From Tomocerus qinae (Eukaryota; Arthropoda; Collembola; Entomobryomorpha; Tomoceridae): a stretch of 64,000 bases of DNA. Below, one piece after another: positions 1 through 15,000 of the stretch; the first letter of the stretch is position 1, and every line of letters starts with the position of its first letter. The stretch lies in the NCBI GenBank assembly GCA_020055645.1, contig CM034548.1, positions 11,284,001-11,348,000 of the forward strand, read 5' to 3'. The notes below the pieces were generated by a model. That model worked only from the letters and a program-made list of their open reading frames with translations. It was not told where the DNA came from and ran no database searches. The translations under genes were made by a program, and so were the position numbers.

Positions 1-48
1 TTTTCCTCGACAGACAGCCATAAATAGAGCCCCGTGAACTCCACTAGG
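1..48 (-). CDS. BRIP1: BRIP1 exon 16, partial (residues 726-741)
   Basis: Encodes [16 protein letters not shown] and runs off the window. It matches human KDGALLVAVCRGK, leading into motif V (human VSEGLDFSD), which must lie in the neighbouring sequence. The acceptor is TTATTATAG at 49-50, phase 0. Confidence 0.93.
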
Positions 49-3000
49 CTATAATAAATAAAATGAAATTTACCATACAAATATAATAATTTTATCTAAC
101 GTTACAAAACATTGTGCTATTTGTTATTCTTGTGATGTTGACATGAAGCATTGATATAACTGACTTACATTACGAGTAACTTCTTGAATGGTTTCATAGT
201 AATCTTGTATGGTTTCTAGAAAATCAGCAGCTCCAGTCCGGGGTTCGACAAATATTTTCTTATTTTCAGCTATGGCATCCAACACACCTGTCAGTGCCCA
301 CCTGTAAATGTGTTCTTGTTTTAATGGTCTATTAATAATCTATCAGTTAATGTGCAATAGCAATGTAAACCTGGCTTTTAACACATCCATGAGTCTGTAC
401 GATGGGAAGAATACCAATACTCCGTAGGGCATTACGTTGCAAATGTCAAGTACAATGTTTCCAATCTCATCTTGGTAATTGAAAGAATTAACATTCTGAT
501 AGGTTCCTCTTAACTCCAATCCTTTTCGACCACGGTTAATAACTTTCGCCAAAATCTATTCAACAACATAAATCATTTATAATCAAGCTAAATACTTACA
601 AGTTAAATACTTACAAGTTAAATACTTACATTTAGTTATGTTAGTTACCTGTTCTTGTTTTATGACATGCTGACATTCCAGTTTTGTTGGAAAAGGGCAG
701 CCTAACTCCGACTGAAATGAATCAAATGGAGACAACGTCCCAGACGTTATTATCACAGATCGTGCTACATCAGTTATTTGCTGTAAAGAGAACAAGTTAT
801 TAAAAACTATTATTTTAAATCTTAATTATCTCAAAAAACGTAAAATTAAATTCGTTCTTTACAACATTTAATACTATTTTTTATTTCTTATGTATTAAAA
901 TATTAAATGAAATTGTGAGTATATTTTTTTAAAAGTTTCGACTACAGTCAGTGGCCATTTGTGACTTATTTAATATAAACAATTGTGAATAATGTGGTCA
1001 CTTGTAATCAAAAACATCGGAGAGAACTACATTTGAACTTTACGTATTAATTAATTTACATTTGAAATGAAACTTCATTAGTATAACGTTGTTAGCAAAA
1101 ATGTCTCTCGCATAATTTAGTTTGAGTATTTTGTCTTTATAAAATTAACTAGGTATTTAAGTTACAAAATAAAATTGATAATTTGCTGTTACTGCTGCAT
1201 ATAGAGTTTATAAAAAGTTGTCAGATTAGATAAAACATGATCTATTAACTCATCTTCTGTTTTTACCAGTAATATCACCATTACAACTTCATGGTCATTA
1301 TTGTCACAACAATTTCCTGAACACAATTCTATTCGCATCTAAACTGTATCGCCTGTCACCACAATGTCCACAATCGTCAATACTACAATAACATATCAAA
1401 AATATAATATCAATTTGTTAAAATTTTACCGAAAATGCAACAGCAGGGTTTAAGCACCACAGATTTAAGGTAACAATCATGCCTTTCTGAGCTTTCTCTC
1501 GATTCCCTCTGAAATTCTTTGCAGCGGTTCTCATCAAAGAGAAGCGAAAATCTTCTCGGTATTTTCCATCACTCTTGATTAAATAGTGACACATTGTTAA
1601 AAGTGTCTCTATAACCACGACAGCTTGAGATGGAAGAGCAGGTTTGTCTGACTTGGAGAATCCCCGTTCTTTAGCAAGTTCAATTTCGTTGTCCCGTGCT
1701 TTCATTACCGCCTCGAAAATTAGCTGGTAAATTGCCAATAGGTTAATTACATACATTAATATAACACAATTAAAAAGTATTAAGTATTTAATAATGGTTA
1801 GACTTACCACAGAATTGACTATTCTATCGCTAGAAATTCCGTGAAAATCTAATGAAGCAAGAGCTGCACTTCCATTCCAGACATGTCCAGTGGTATTAAA
1901 ATCTACCTCCGTAAGGTTATTTTGATTCTTATCCATCCAAACCGAAAAGTCAGAAAGCAGTTGGGCCTGTTCAGAAACAAGCATAACGTTTCACATCTTT
2001 TTTATCAATGTAAAAGTAAATTCTTCGATTTAATCTCTAACATTTTGACAATAATAATACAGATAAATGAAAAAAAAATGCAATTTAAGCCTACTTCTCT
2101 AATAATGTAAATGAAAAAAGAGTAACGCCAATCACAAAAAGATGCTAAAATTAAATATGTGTAAAAATGTAATTAGGTAAACTAATTCTGTTGGATAGGT
2201 TTTGGTGAATTGGCAATCAAAATGTAGATGGCTTACCAGTTGAGTATGTGCCACTGGTTCTACGTTACAATTAGACATTTTTTCGCATTCTTGCATTGCT
2301 GCCTGAATGTCCGATTGAATGACACTGAAGCTAGCTGCTTCTCTGGATGCATCTTCCATGTTATGCCCCTCATCAAAAATAATTATTTGACCAGCCAACT
2401 CAATGCCCATCTACATTTAATACATTATTGTAAAAAATTAGCACCAATTAAAGACTATTTTTATAATTTTCATGAATTTATGGTCCTTACACTTTTACGG
2501 ATATTAGCATCGATTAAGTAATTGTATGGACAGAAAATCATGTCCGCAGAATCCATCAAGTTTCTAGCTGCATAATATGGACAAGCTTTTGCCTGCAAAC
2601 AAAATAGAAAACATCAAAATTAAATCAATGTTAATATAGAATATTTCGACGGTGTTAAATGTTATATCTTACTATCTGTATCTTACAAAATACAAACTAA
2701 ATTGATAATACTTCTTACAACAATTCCAGCTTTGACGAAATCTTCTAGGTCGTATCCAAGTTTAACACCATACCCTTGCAGTACATCAAAGTTCCCAAAT
2801 TTCTTTGCACTATTAAACCAGCCACAGCCTCCACCCTATTGATAAATACAGTTTTAATTATTGTTTAAATAGCAAATGAGAATAATATTTGTGATTTTTT
2901 GGTACTCTGATTCATTTTAACAAGAGGCAAGAGTATACAATGCAAGATCGAATCTTATGAGTTTAGTTGTCATTATTTAAGTCACAAAACTCCTGGACTC

Positions 3001-6000
3001 CATCGGAAATAGGTTTGAGTATCTAGACCATTATTGACAACTTTTGACAATCATCAGTATGCATTTTAAAATCGTGCGTCTCACCGATTTTAAAACATTC
3101 ATTCTAACGTATATAATAACGACAAAGTTACAACATTAAATTGTCTAATTGCTACAATTTAAAGTTTAGAAAACTCAATGTAGCTTTTTTGACTAAAATT
3201 AAAAACTTCCCGTAAGTCCAGTGGATATTCTGCCCATATGTAAATGAAAAAACAATATACAAAAAGGGGAAACTTTTTACTACTAATAACCTGGTTGGCA
3301 GTATCCAGCAGTTCCTTGCAAGCTTCATTTTTGTTGGGTTTTCTCGCAACAATTGGATTAACGCATGTAGTTTCTCTGCTTGCCAAAATCATAGTTCTGG
3401 AATAAAAAGAATTAAGAAAATTAAAAAATACCAGGCAATTGGAACATAATAAGTAGCTATAAAAATAAAGTCGAAAGTTGAAGGTAATAATGAAAATCTA
3501 AGCACGCAAAGCAACGTAACATGTTATCATTTTATTCCGTAATAAAATTTTTGCCTAGTTTATTTATATGTTTAGAGTCGCGTAGTAAAATGTATTATGT
3601 ACATTATAAAAGCTTATAAAATTTCTCAATAGTACATTCATAATACAATTACGCAAATCAATATTGTGATTGTAATGGTAGCAGGGTTCATTGTGTACAA
3701 ATGTAGATAAAAATATCCGTACATGGTGTAAAAGAGAGCATAGGACACGCATCACATAAAAATAAGACTTAGTTACCAAATACAATTAATAGTTTTGATA
3801 CCTATCTAGTAGGGAGTGAGCCAGAGCTGGCACAAGCATTGTAATCAATAGATTTGAAAGCAGGGAATCGCTAGAGCGCAAAATGCTCTATAAAGTAAAG
3901 GGAGCCAATTAGATCATCTGAGGTTCGTGCCTATCTCGGTCTCATTCATATCAACACAACGAGACTACGACAGTACGCAATGACAATCCCTCTGCTCATA
4001 TCTCTAGATAAAAATGCGTTTGTGATCCAGGAAAAGTGGATCTATTCACTTATAGTAATAGTATTGCGACAGAGAGATTTAATATCGATCCCTTGTCGCA
4101 TCCATACAACCGCCGTTCGTCGTAAAACTGATAGCCCTCAACGAGGCAAGTTAATGTCACTACGATACGAACTGCCGTTCTCGGATTCTCATTTGGGAGG
4201 GTTTACACCCTTCAGAACACATCCCATTGCTAATACTATATTCACCCCTTCCCAAGCATCGCCTTACAAAATGCAATCCTCTTTCCATCCAAATTCACAA
4301 TCCCCTTATATTTATTTTTATATATCTCTTTTCATATACTATTGGTGTATATTACATACTCTAGTTACAGAATACACTATCAGAGATTTGTAGACTGTAG
4401 ATGAAATCATCTCGCCACGAAATACTGCTCCCTCGTGATGAAGTGACAGAGAATCCTTCTCATCACGATTATTTCAAAAAGGCCTAAAAAGTATTTCCGC
4501 TCTACTGGACAGCTCACCATAATATTTAGTCATAGCAAAAAATAAAATTAAAATTCGAGATTAAAAATAAGTGTCAATTACTTATACTTACACATAACTT
4601 TATATTTGTTCCATTAAGTATAGCTACCAAATAAGGTTGATCCTCAGACTTGTCATTGAGAGCTAGTAATGTATTTAAATATTACTTATGCAATATGGTA
4701 CTGTAGTATGTATCATAAAATCGCCAAAAATTTTTATCCTACAAATATAAACTTAATTTATATGATGATAGTAGGCCACCAGTACTGTTTATACCTTTCA
4801 AAATGTATAGACATCAGCATTTCATTTAGCTTCAAAAGATGTTAAAGAGAGAATGCTAATCCAGAGTAGAGTTTATTTTTTATGTAATATGCATTGCATA
4901 TAGTTTTGTACATTGCTTTAGATATTTTAGAGATATCGGTTACATATCTATATTCTACAGTAAATCAGAAACATTTTTCTGACAAAGTAGAATAAAATGT
5001 TTGGACTTTTGGATTAGCGTCGGTTACAGCAGTTATGATGGAATGGAAGTTCGTTTATTCAATTTAGCTGTTAGACAAGAAGTCCTATGAAATAGTCACA
5101 AATAGGCTCATTTCATCACGCAGTGATTATACTTTCTGTTAATCCAAATCTACGTTAGTGATAGGCGACTCTTGACATATATACGTAGGGTCTTGTGGAA
5201 TGAAAGGAATCATTTGTTAATGGGCTTTTTGACTTTCTCTATAATTTGAAAGCATAAAGTTGAGTTGTAAGCGTATAGGGACATTTCCATAAGATGTTTT
5301 AAATAGCAAACGCATAGGTGTACATACCTATATACTTTTAGAGATAAATATGCATTAAGTGATATATCTTCACAAATGAGTATAATTATGAGGAAGGTAA
5401 GGAGCTACATCAACGTGAGTGCTGCTGGAGTTCATCATGCGGCTCAGTTGATTCAAGTAGCAATCAAAATACATTGGTACGCCCAAAGAAGCAAATAATG
5501 GTGCGGTTCAACTCAACTACTAACTGAGGCATAAAATTCTATTAAGACACTCGAATAACTTATGCGTGACACGATGTAACAGACACATTCCCCTGTATTT
5601 TACCAACTTCTTGCCATAAATCACAAGTCCTGCTAATTTTGTCTCCAAAGACTTAATTGTGGGTTCATGCAGAAACTCTGTGTCCTAATTCATCATTTCT
5701 ATTTTCAGTTTATCTCATCTAGAAAAGGAATAGCATGATGTGATGATACTGGAGACTACCCTACATACATTCCTATTTTCCAGCTAGCCATACTCTACAC
5801 TCTGACGGAGCCTAGCACAGAAAAATACTATTGTAAGATTGCAACCGTAGTCCTAGTCTTGTCAAATAGTTTTAATTAAAATTCTATCTGAAATACTTCA
5901 AAGAGTTGAAAGTCTTCGTCAAAGTCTTCACGTTACAATTAGAAACAGAGCTACGATATGAAATTAATTTTATAAATATACCACCGAAATTCTGGCTTTA

Positions 6001-9000
6001 AACCTACAAGAATTTCAGGTCAGCGCATTTTCAAATTCATATTTATCCTTTACGAGTCGAGACTTAAGTACAGCTGCGTACCTATGATTTGTATCTCACG
6101 TCTTAACTCAGTTGGTCTTTAAGTTTAAGAAATTTAGTTTAAGTCTACATTTTTAGTCTACAGCCATAGCCATGAAATGAGTTAAATATAAGTAACTGAT
6201 ACTGTATAAACACAACCAGTTTCGATGGAAAGTGTACCAATGTTAAAATTGCTTTACATCGAGTAATAATGGATACTATTTCACAATAGTTTGTAATTAT
6301 CCATGGTTCTAATAGATTACAAATTTCTGCTCAACTGCAACTGCAATTTCAATGAGTATACTTAATGGCATACAAATTGTGTATTGTGATGAATGTAATT
6401 AAATGCAAACAATAAAACCTTCATTCTGGCAAGTAGTGACTATGTACAAGTGCTACTTAATAATAAAGAAAAGTAAGAACGCAAGTAATAACAAACTATT
6501 GTAGAAAACAGATAAGCGATATTGTGAAATGAAGCCAAGCGTCGACAATGCGGAATACTATAGAATTTGATTGTTGAATCGGTGAAGAATAGGGAAGATG
6601 AGTATCTGGGCTTCTGGTATTACAAGGAGATGAATTGTTGCTACATTCTTGGTTTAAAAATAGATGATAAGATATAAGTAAATATAGGGCAGGAAAACAA
6701 AGTGAAGTGCCTAAAGAAGGCAATAATAGACATGGAGTGTACATTCCCTTTCTCAGAGAACAGAATCGATTAAGAAAGGAATAAGATGAGATGAGACTCT
6801 TGCATTTGGCAGTTTGTTTGCATGGAACATAATAAACACTGGATGGGATGGATGGCCACAGCGCTTTATGAAACGAGGATTTGAAAAGGCTGGAGCTCCC
6901 ATTTCCATGCTTTGCCATGTGACGAGAAATATGAGTAAGTCGTCCGTCCAACGAAACAGAAAGAGACAAGCGAGAAAATTGAAGAGGAGGAGGAGGAAGG
7001 GCAAAGGTTGTTGTCAGTATCCCTGCTACTTTTATCGCTGGAGGAATAAAATTTGTGAAAAGATAAAATAGGAGTTCATTGAATTGAATGATATTAGAGA
7101 AGCCCACAAGAAGGGAAACCGCTTGAGCGCACACAACAAATAACAAGACAAAGGAAACAAACACGATGGGAATATGTGATAGAAGATGCAGGATAAAGAC
7201 AGATATCTCATCAAAAGGATTCTTATTCAAACACAAGCTCAGCCATCCAGAATATAATATTACTTCCAGGCACGTCGGAATAAACATTTCTCCTCCAACC
7301 CGAAAATCATTCCTTTCTCTCCCATTCGCTATTCTCTTTGCACACTACGGATGAATTCATCATCTCCTCATAAAATTCGATGGTGTGGCCTGGCCTGGTG
7401 TGGCCTAATGTAAAGCAACGCTTTGTAAAAAAAGTGTCTACGTCAAAAACAGTAGTAAGTACTTCCTCACTCTCCTTGTACAGAATGGCACATTTTAACC
7501 ACCTCTCTGTTTCCACAAACACTGAGCAATATTTTACACGATTCTCTAATTCTTTGTTCTTCTTTATGAATTTTAGGCCTCGAGCCAATGGAATGAATCC
7601 CACTACTTACTACCCAGCCACATTGTAGTAACTATACTACAAACTTCCTGAACAAATATTCGCAGCCATTTTTTCTCCTTTCACCATCCCTCCTACTTTG
7701 TATTATTATTGCATCTAAATATGCAAATTATGTGAAGTATGCCTCAAGTCTTCCATATTTATAATCATCATGACATAGCACACTGTGTCTATTGTCATAT
7801 CCTAATATATACGGTATACTAAGGTATCTAACTCAAAATAACTGTTAAAAGATACTCCGAGCACTATTTTCACGCCTTAATATTCCTTACATTTATGTCT
7901 GAATTGACTCACCCATTCTTCATTTTCTAACATTGTTGACTTAAATAAAACACCATATCAAAAATATACAACATAATCAACAAAGTACCGCAGTGAAACC
8001 CACAACCATTTTACAACTAATGAGCACGAATAAAGCACAAGGAAATAATTAAATACATTGCATAAAAGGCTACATGTATAAAGGAAATTCTTTTACCTTG
8101 AAGATTTATAGTTCGTTTTCCGTAACTCCCGAGTTACTTGAGCAATTTGTTGGTGAGTCCTCGTTGCAAAGAATATTTTAGGAACTCTAAATATGTACGA
8201 ATAAGAATACAGAAGGAAATACTTTCACTTTTATCACATTACTAAGGAAGTAATTTACTTGCTCAATGGTAAACTACACCAGACTATGAATTTTCACTAT
8301 AAGGAGTTGCATCATATTGTAGATCGAATTTTAACCAAGGAATATCAACTATTTAATACCAAAAAAGTGACAAATACAAAAAACAGTACGTATCACATAC
8401 TTCATTCTTTGAGGGATGTCTGTTGGCACATCGTTAGCCTTTTTGGCTTCAACACTCGCAGCTCCTGGTGGTCTTTCCGGTTCTTTCATGTCAATAGTAC
8501 TATTGTTAGCTGGTGTAGGCTGACGCTTGACGACTGGGATTGGAATCTGAAAACATTTACCCTCCTTAAGCATTTCACAAACAAAAACATTCTAGTTGCG
8601 CATTCTGAAAAGTGCCAAGTTCTGTTACAAAAGCTTTAAAAATCCTACCTTAGCTTTTCTTGGTCTTTTCGTTTCTTGAAAGTCGTCGTCACTGTCAGTG
8701 TCACACAAGTCGATGGTAGGTGCAGTAGGTCGCACTTCATTTGTTTCCGCTTCGCCGTCGCCAACTTTTGCCTTTGAGATATCATCTTTAGATCCTAATA
8801 AATTTAAAAAATTAGAGCAAAGATTTTTGATAATATATTCATTTCAAAAATGGTCATTAGCATTTATCATCAACATTGATTATGGCAATTATCATTGACA
8901 TTATCAACCTAGTAAGTAATCCAGTCTTCTGCAGCACAAAGTTTAAAGATTGTATAATACGTTAGACGGTTAGTAGCATTTATTATTAGTGATAAATATC

Positions 9001-12000
9001 TGGAACGATTTTCGTAGAAGGATTCCTTAAACATCGTATCGAGAGTATGACGATTCAAGTGCACGTCTAACCGAGCCTTTTTGAAAACCTTGGACCATTA
9101 GCGTTAAAAATGAATACAGTACTAATTACCTGTGCCAATTTTAATATAGCACGCTGCTCATAGTACACATACCTATAGGTACATTTCGCATGAATGTTGG
9201 TGAAAATGCCTAAAATGTCCCTCGTACGTCCTTCTAAAGTCTTTTGAACAAGCTTCGCTTAGATAATGGATGACTACGTTAACAATAGTATTAATTGCGA
9301 GGAGAATCGATGAAAATTGAGTCCAAGTCAATTTATTGCGTGTTATGTCAGAAACTTGAGACTACCAGAAGGAGCTTACTCAGCTTTTGCTACTAATAAC
9401 CATATCTAATCAATATTTGTGTATTTGTTACATAATTATTGCTATATTAGCGTCGAAACTGCGTAATTACTATAATGAATAGCTCTGGAGGGTCCGAAAC
9501 GCAATAAATGCTTGCAGATAGATTTGATCTTCTGAGCTCATGTCAACAAATCTCAAGGGAAAAAACAACGCTGTTCTGGCTAGCTATTATGAAATGATTG
9601 GTAATTGAAAACCTACGAATGTCCTTACTATTGACAAAATAATAATTGCATGGAGACCAGAAAATAGTGGACGAAGACAGAAAAGTATCATTAGCTATTC
9701 TTTACAAACACTAGTATGTATATACATACATACATACTTCAGCAACTGTTATAGGTTGAGCAGTAGACACGATGACCAAACTAATGACCATACTACGATA
9801 CTTGCAGTTGTATACACACAAAGATTTTTCTGTCAGTTATTCTCCTTAGTTACATAAACATGGAATCAAACAAATAATTAGGTACCCTTATGATGTGAGT
9901 CAAAAAGTATTATGTTTGACGGTATGAACTCACAGGATCTGGGTCCTGTGTTATATTTTAGACTCAGGAAGGCATTTTAACTGGCTAACATGTTTATTAT
10001 CTGGTGCCTAGTGACCAATACTCCAACTTAGCCTTACTTTGTTCACAATCTAAACATTATTTTAGCCACCCACTAGGGTCTTGCGATGTAAACATTATTT
10101 GATGCTAGTTACTTCTTTGATTCTCTTTTTACTATTAACAAGTGTATAGAATAGCCAACAATATTGTGCACAATATTATAAAGAACAATATCAATCAAAC
10201 AGTGACAATTATTTCCAATACTTTTACTGTAAAAGGTGTTCAATCAAAACTATTCTAGAAAACTACAACTTTGTAATAAACTAGTGAAAAAAGACCTAGA
10301 CAATGCTCAATATTTCTTGTACATCTGGATCTGAAATAGTAATCTCACCTTTTTGTAGATACAGCAAAGGATCCTAATGTAAGTTTGAAACGAAAGCCAT
10401 GTTTACTTTTCAGGTTGCTATCCCAAGCCATAAAACCTCAGAATCTAAGTTGTGCTATAAGTGCAATTTCCTACTTAAAAGCAAAGAAAGGTTACGAGTC
10501 AGACAAACAAGTTAAAGTATACTTACAGTCAGTGGATCACTGGTTAAGCATGGCTTACCAAAGTGTATATCACAATAAGGTATATAGAAGGTTGCTGAAT
10601 ATATTCTCCTATGATGTTGAATTGCAATTAGTTTTGATCCTGAATGCTGACTATTATATCATTAGTAATAAAAGAAAGCAATTACATACATTTACTAATG
10701 ATACTTATATCTACAAAAAGGATGAAGGGATAGCTTCTTACTATATTGCTCCTAGGTTTATTGCACTTACTTAAACATCTCTATTGCACTTCCTTTAACA
10801 TCAAGTTCATCCAGGTCTAGATGTACTAAAGTTTTTTAGTACCAATAATATCATTTTACTCAGTCAGTAATCAATATTACGTCACTTTGTCGATGCTCTA
10901 TCACTAAATTACACAAGATACCTTGAAAAAACTACATCAATAGAACCTTTCAGAAAAGACTAACACATCATGAACAAAAAAGTCAAAAGCCGCTTCGTCA
11001 TTTTTTACTCTCGTAATTTTACTCGCGATTTATTTTCGTCGTTTTAATTTTGTAGCATTAACTGGAACTACTCGATTACTTTGTTTGGTTAATATTTTTT
11101 ATTTGCTGATTGGTTGGGTGGTAAATAAAAAAATAGCCAAATTTATTCTCCGCTACAAATTCTACTTGAAAATTATACACGAATACAAATGGTAACTATC
11201 AAAAAGGAATCTTACACACTTATAACGTAGTTGTGTCCATTTTTTACATCAGTGCCTTTACATTAATTCGTCTTCCTCCTTTATTAGTGAATTGAAACAC
11301 CTTCTAAGTATACTTCTTTTTTACTTAGGTAATAGTAAATACCTACAGTACCTATTTAACAACATTTATTGGGAAGGGTTGTTTTCAGTACAGAATACCA
11401 ACATTGGCAACCTGAGAATTCATATTTAGGTTTTGCTTGGGATGAATGGAAGTAAGTTGAGATGAGAGAGATTGGTCTGAGTTGAATTTAGATCCATGTT
11501 GAAGTTAGAGTAGACCACAGTCTGCATATGGGGAAAATAGATATCTGAATAGCTATATGGCATTGAAGCAACGATACTCGACAGTAGCAAGGAAAGATTG
11601 ATTCTCCGAGGGGAAAAGTTTCAACTAGTCTCCAGAGCACAAAGGATTGCAATTGGTCTCACGGAGGGACCACAGAAGAGAAAGTCATTCTGCTACAGAG
11701 ATCGTTACGACTATCATGCTGCGAGGGAATTAAGCCCGCCAATTTTCTTCACATATCAGTGCATACGAAAGGGAGCCCGGTGGACCGAGAAAGCCTGTCA
11801 CAGTCAAGCGCTGAGTTAGCTTCACAATATTTCTTTCCCTTTCTGTCTAGAGACGCAAATCGGTTTCATTCGTTAACCTGCTCACGGCTTTGGCCGTGAC
11901 TCACGGCCCTATCATGTTTTTGAATTTATCATACTGTTAAAAGCTTTTATTTCGAACTTGGCCCCACACCAACCAGGGAGCCAAAAATGTTTGATGCCTG

Positions 12001-15000
12001 ACATACATACCGACATTAATACTTACCAAGGAATTCAATGCGCATGTGCCCCTTTAAGTTTAAGCTATAGTCATGATATAACTTTCTCCGTCAGTTTTAG
12101 ATAGCTATGGAAAATTTTTCATCCAAAAATGTCAAACTCAGAGTTAGTCAATTACTTTGAGTTGGCTAACTAAGGTTTTCCCGTACTTAGACATCCGCTA
12201 GATTTTTAGGACACAATTATTTTTTAGAGAATCGGTGCCAGGTAGAAGGCTTAAAATCGGTTTAACTCGTACGTAATGGTCTGAGTAATATGTAATTTTC
12301 AAGCGCATTCAGAAATGGTAAAGCTGTCAAAAATCGCTCAAACTTCACAAAAATAGGTAAATGCTAACTAGTAACTTCATAAATGTAACAAGGAAGACAA
12401 AATTCGAACTAGATTTGCGTCTCTATGTGTAGTAGGATCAGTGTAGGTAGTAGTAGGAGGTGTAGTTGTATGGCAGGATCTCATCGCCATGGCTGTAGCC
12501 TTCTGTTCCACACTTCTGTAAGTTGTGTTGGTACTATTCGTAAAGAAGTCTCATTTTTTTGCTTTCCCTGGATAACTTTATTTTTCCTTTTGGATGCCTA
12601 TTTACTCATTTCTCTTTTTGGTTGTACATGCTGTTAAGAATATCCATCCATTCTACTTAATGAATATCCGGATCCGGAGTCTTTGCTTCTACCCTTCCCC
12701 TATTTGCACTCATGTATTTATAAAAGCCTATGACACAACTCTCTCTACAACTTGCTTTGCTCCATTTTATGAAATAGAACCTGAGTCTACAAAAATACCA
12801 GTTGATACTGATGCGATGACACTCGAGAGAGTGAATTCAAACAGTCGACTCACTACCCATACATATTGAGCTTATCCGTAAGTCACTCTTTCACCCTCAG
12901 CACTGCACTTGACATCAAAGGAACCTTTAGGCTTCATCTCAGTGAACTCACTTAGGCTTAACGAATCCTCTATTCCAAAAGTCTAGTTTCATTATATGCT
13001 TTATTTCTCTATTTATACTGCTTTTCAATTCCTTCCCTGTGTAACTCCACAGCTCAACAAAACAAGACGCATACCTAGGAAATACATATTATGTCCTGTT
13101 TACTTTATAAATAAAGTACTATAAATAGGTTTTCCAATGAAAGAAAATGACATAAGTAAGTATATTGTATTTTAGCATCATCCTAGTACTAGTATCACTA
13201 TCTTTGAAGTACTAACATATTCTCTAGCACAGTATAAATGATAATTGCACTGGATGGTTAGATGTGTTGCCTAGAAATGATCTGGTTTTGACAGTTAGGC
13301 TGCCAATTTAATCATACAACATTTTCTTTTATCCTGCTTTACTACACTGACATGGCACGAAAGAAAACATCGGGTGACAGTGACAGCATATACAAATAAT
13401 TTAATGGCTACAGTGTTCTAACTTCACTTATTAATCTCTATGCACGCTGTTTGTAATGCTGTATTCATCTTTCTGAAAATGGAAGTACTTATAGCACACG
13501 CTACGCACCTACGCAAGCACAGAAAAAATTGCTACAAAAATGGCCAAATAGGACTTTTAGTAAACTTTAAAGGGAATACTTGTGTTTAAAGAAGTACAAC
13601 AGAAAGACAAAAGAAAATTTGAAAACTGGTCCTAAAATTTATATACGAAAATGCTAGGAATTTGGATGACAATATAAAGTGTCTCCCTTTTCCAGAAAAT
13701 CTGCTTAAGTTATTAATATCCCCTTCCAGCAGATCCAGCAGTAGAAAATCTCTATGTGTACTATATCTATTATCATTTACATCTTGACTTAATTTCAACA
13801 CTGTCATTCAGTTCAGATGCACATGTCAGGCAATACAATTTAATGTCATGTAATTACATACAATTTCACCCTTAGCGATAGTAAATTTTTTGGCAGCAAT
13901 TTATACAGTAACACAAAGCACAATACATAATCGTAATATTTGGAAAAAGTTCTATTTAACCTGAAAAACTTTTATCTGAAAATTCAAAAATGCACACCAA
14001 ACTCTTAAATTTTACCATGGAAATTTCAAAACCATTAATTGTTCAGAAAACGTTGACATTTCTATTAAATGTCAATCAGGACGATTACACCACCTTGTCA
14101 TCTTTTATTCCCATATAATTGTTGTGCTATGGGCTATGGCTTTAACAAAACTCTACGGTATCAATGTTCTACAATGTTTCAATTGTCTTCACAATTTGCA
14201 TACCGAATGGGAAATACTGGCGCTGCAGTTTTTGCGTTTAGTGGCCTGTACTTGTATGTCATTTAACACTTAAAATAATTTCAAAATAAGCGAATTACTT
14301 GCATATTGTTTTACAAAGAATAAAGCTTCTACCGAATGATATGGATAAGTTAAATCATAGTGATCTATGCACTCACCATTTTCCAAGTGGGAGTCCCGAA
14401 TGTTGGTTTCGGGTATTTCTTCATTTTTCAAGGAGGATCTTCTTTGACCATTCACTTCTTTCTGTAGGTTCAGTCTTCTATGCGCCTCGTCAACCTTGGC
14501 ATTGTGCTCCCGAGCTAGTTCTGCAGAATTCATTAAAACAATAAGCAATAAAATTAATAAATCATACAAATAAATCACAAAATCAACATCGCAAAATCCA
14601 TTGCAAGCTACATTAAACAAGAATCTTTAACAATCCACAGTCTACAAAATTAGCTCTAACTATTTACAGTCATGGTATTTCATAATTTTATTTAACTTTC
14701 ATTATGACCTATCAATCGATTCACTATAAGTCAAATGTGGTATAAAGATGGGTATCTGGTGGCCACGGGGACTTGGGCCCGGAGAAGCTATTTTTTATGA
14801 AAATGGGTGGGCCCTAGCATTTCGAATGGTTTCAAAACATAAAGATGATAATATGATTGCCGTAGTTACTTTCAAATTCTTTTGTCACATTGTCAGTCAC
14901 CTTTTGAACTTACTACTACCATAGATATTGTTGTACTATCGAAACCTTTATGGCCAAGTTTTCACAGGACTGACTACAACCCACCCAACCTGCGGTATTT

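Larger units (their letters stand above)
3397..8096. other. BRIP1 intron 6 (4.7 kb)
   Basis: No gene supported. Holds a 137-codon + open frame at 3980-4393 and a 263-codon minus open frame at 6496-7287, neither with recognisable motifs. From about 6.5 to 7.2 kb the + strand is G-rich, and from about 7.24 to 7.7 kb it is C-rich. Confidence 0.7.
8795..14376. other. BRIP1 intron 3 (5.6 kb)
   Basis: No gene supported. Contains a TACA/TATG microsatellite patch at about 9714-9740, a 129-codon + open frame (10385-10774) without recognisable motifs, a G+C-richer island at 11.58-11.91 kb, a copy of the dispersed repeat near 12 kb and a C-rich + strand block at 12.43-12.96 kb. Confidence 0.7.

Noticed and set aside
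3980..4393. 137-codon + strand open frame in BRIP1 intron 6
   Set aside because: No domain, antisense to the host gene, no splice context or codon pattern; consistent with chance.
10385..10774. 129-codon + strand open frame in BRIP1 intron 3
   Set aside because: Lys/Tyr/Ile-rich, as expected of A+T-rich DNA; no motif and no similarity recognised.
13586..13807. 73-codon minus frame with mixed residues in BRIP1 intron 3
   Set aside because: BRIP1 exons 3 and 4 already join in phase without it, and no clean acceptor and donor pair bounds it.
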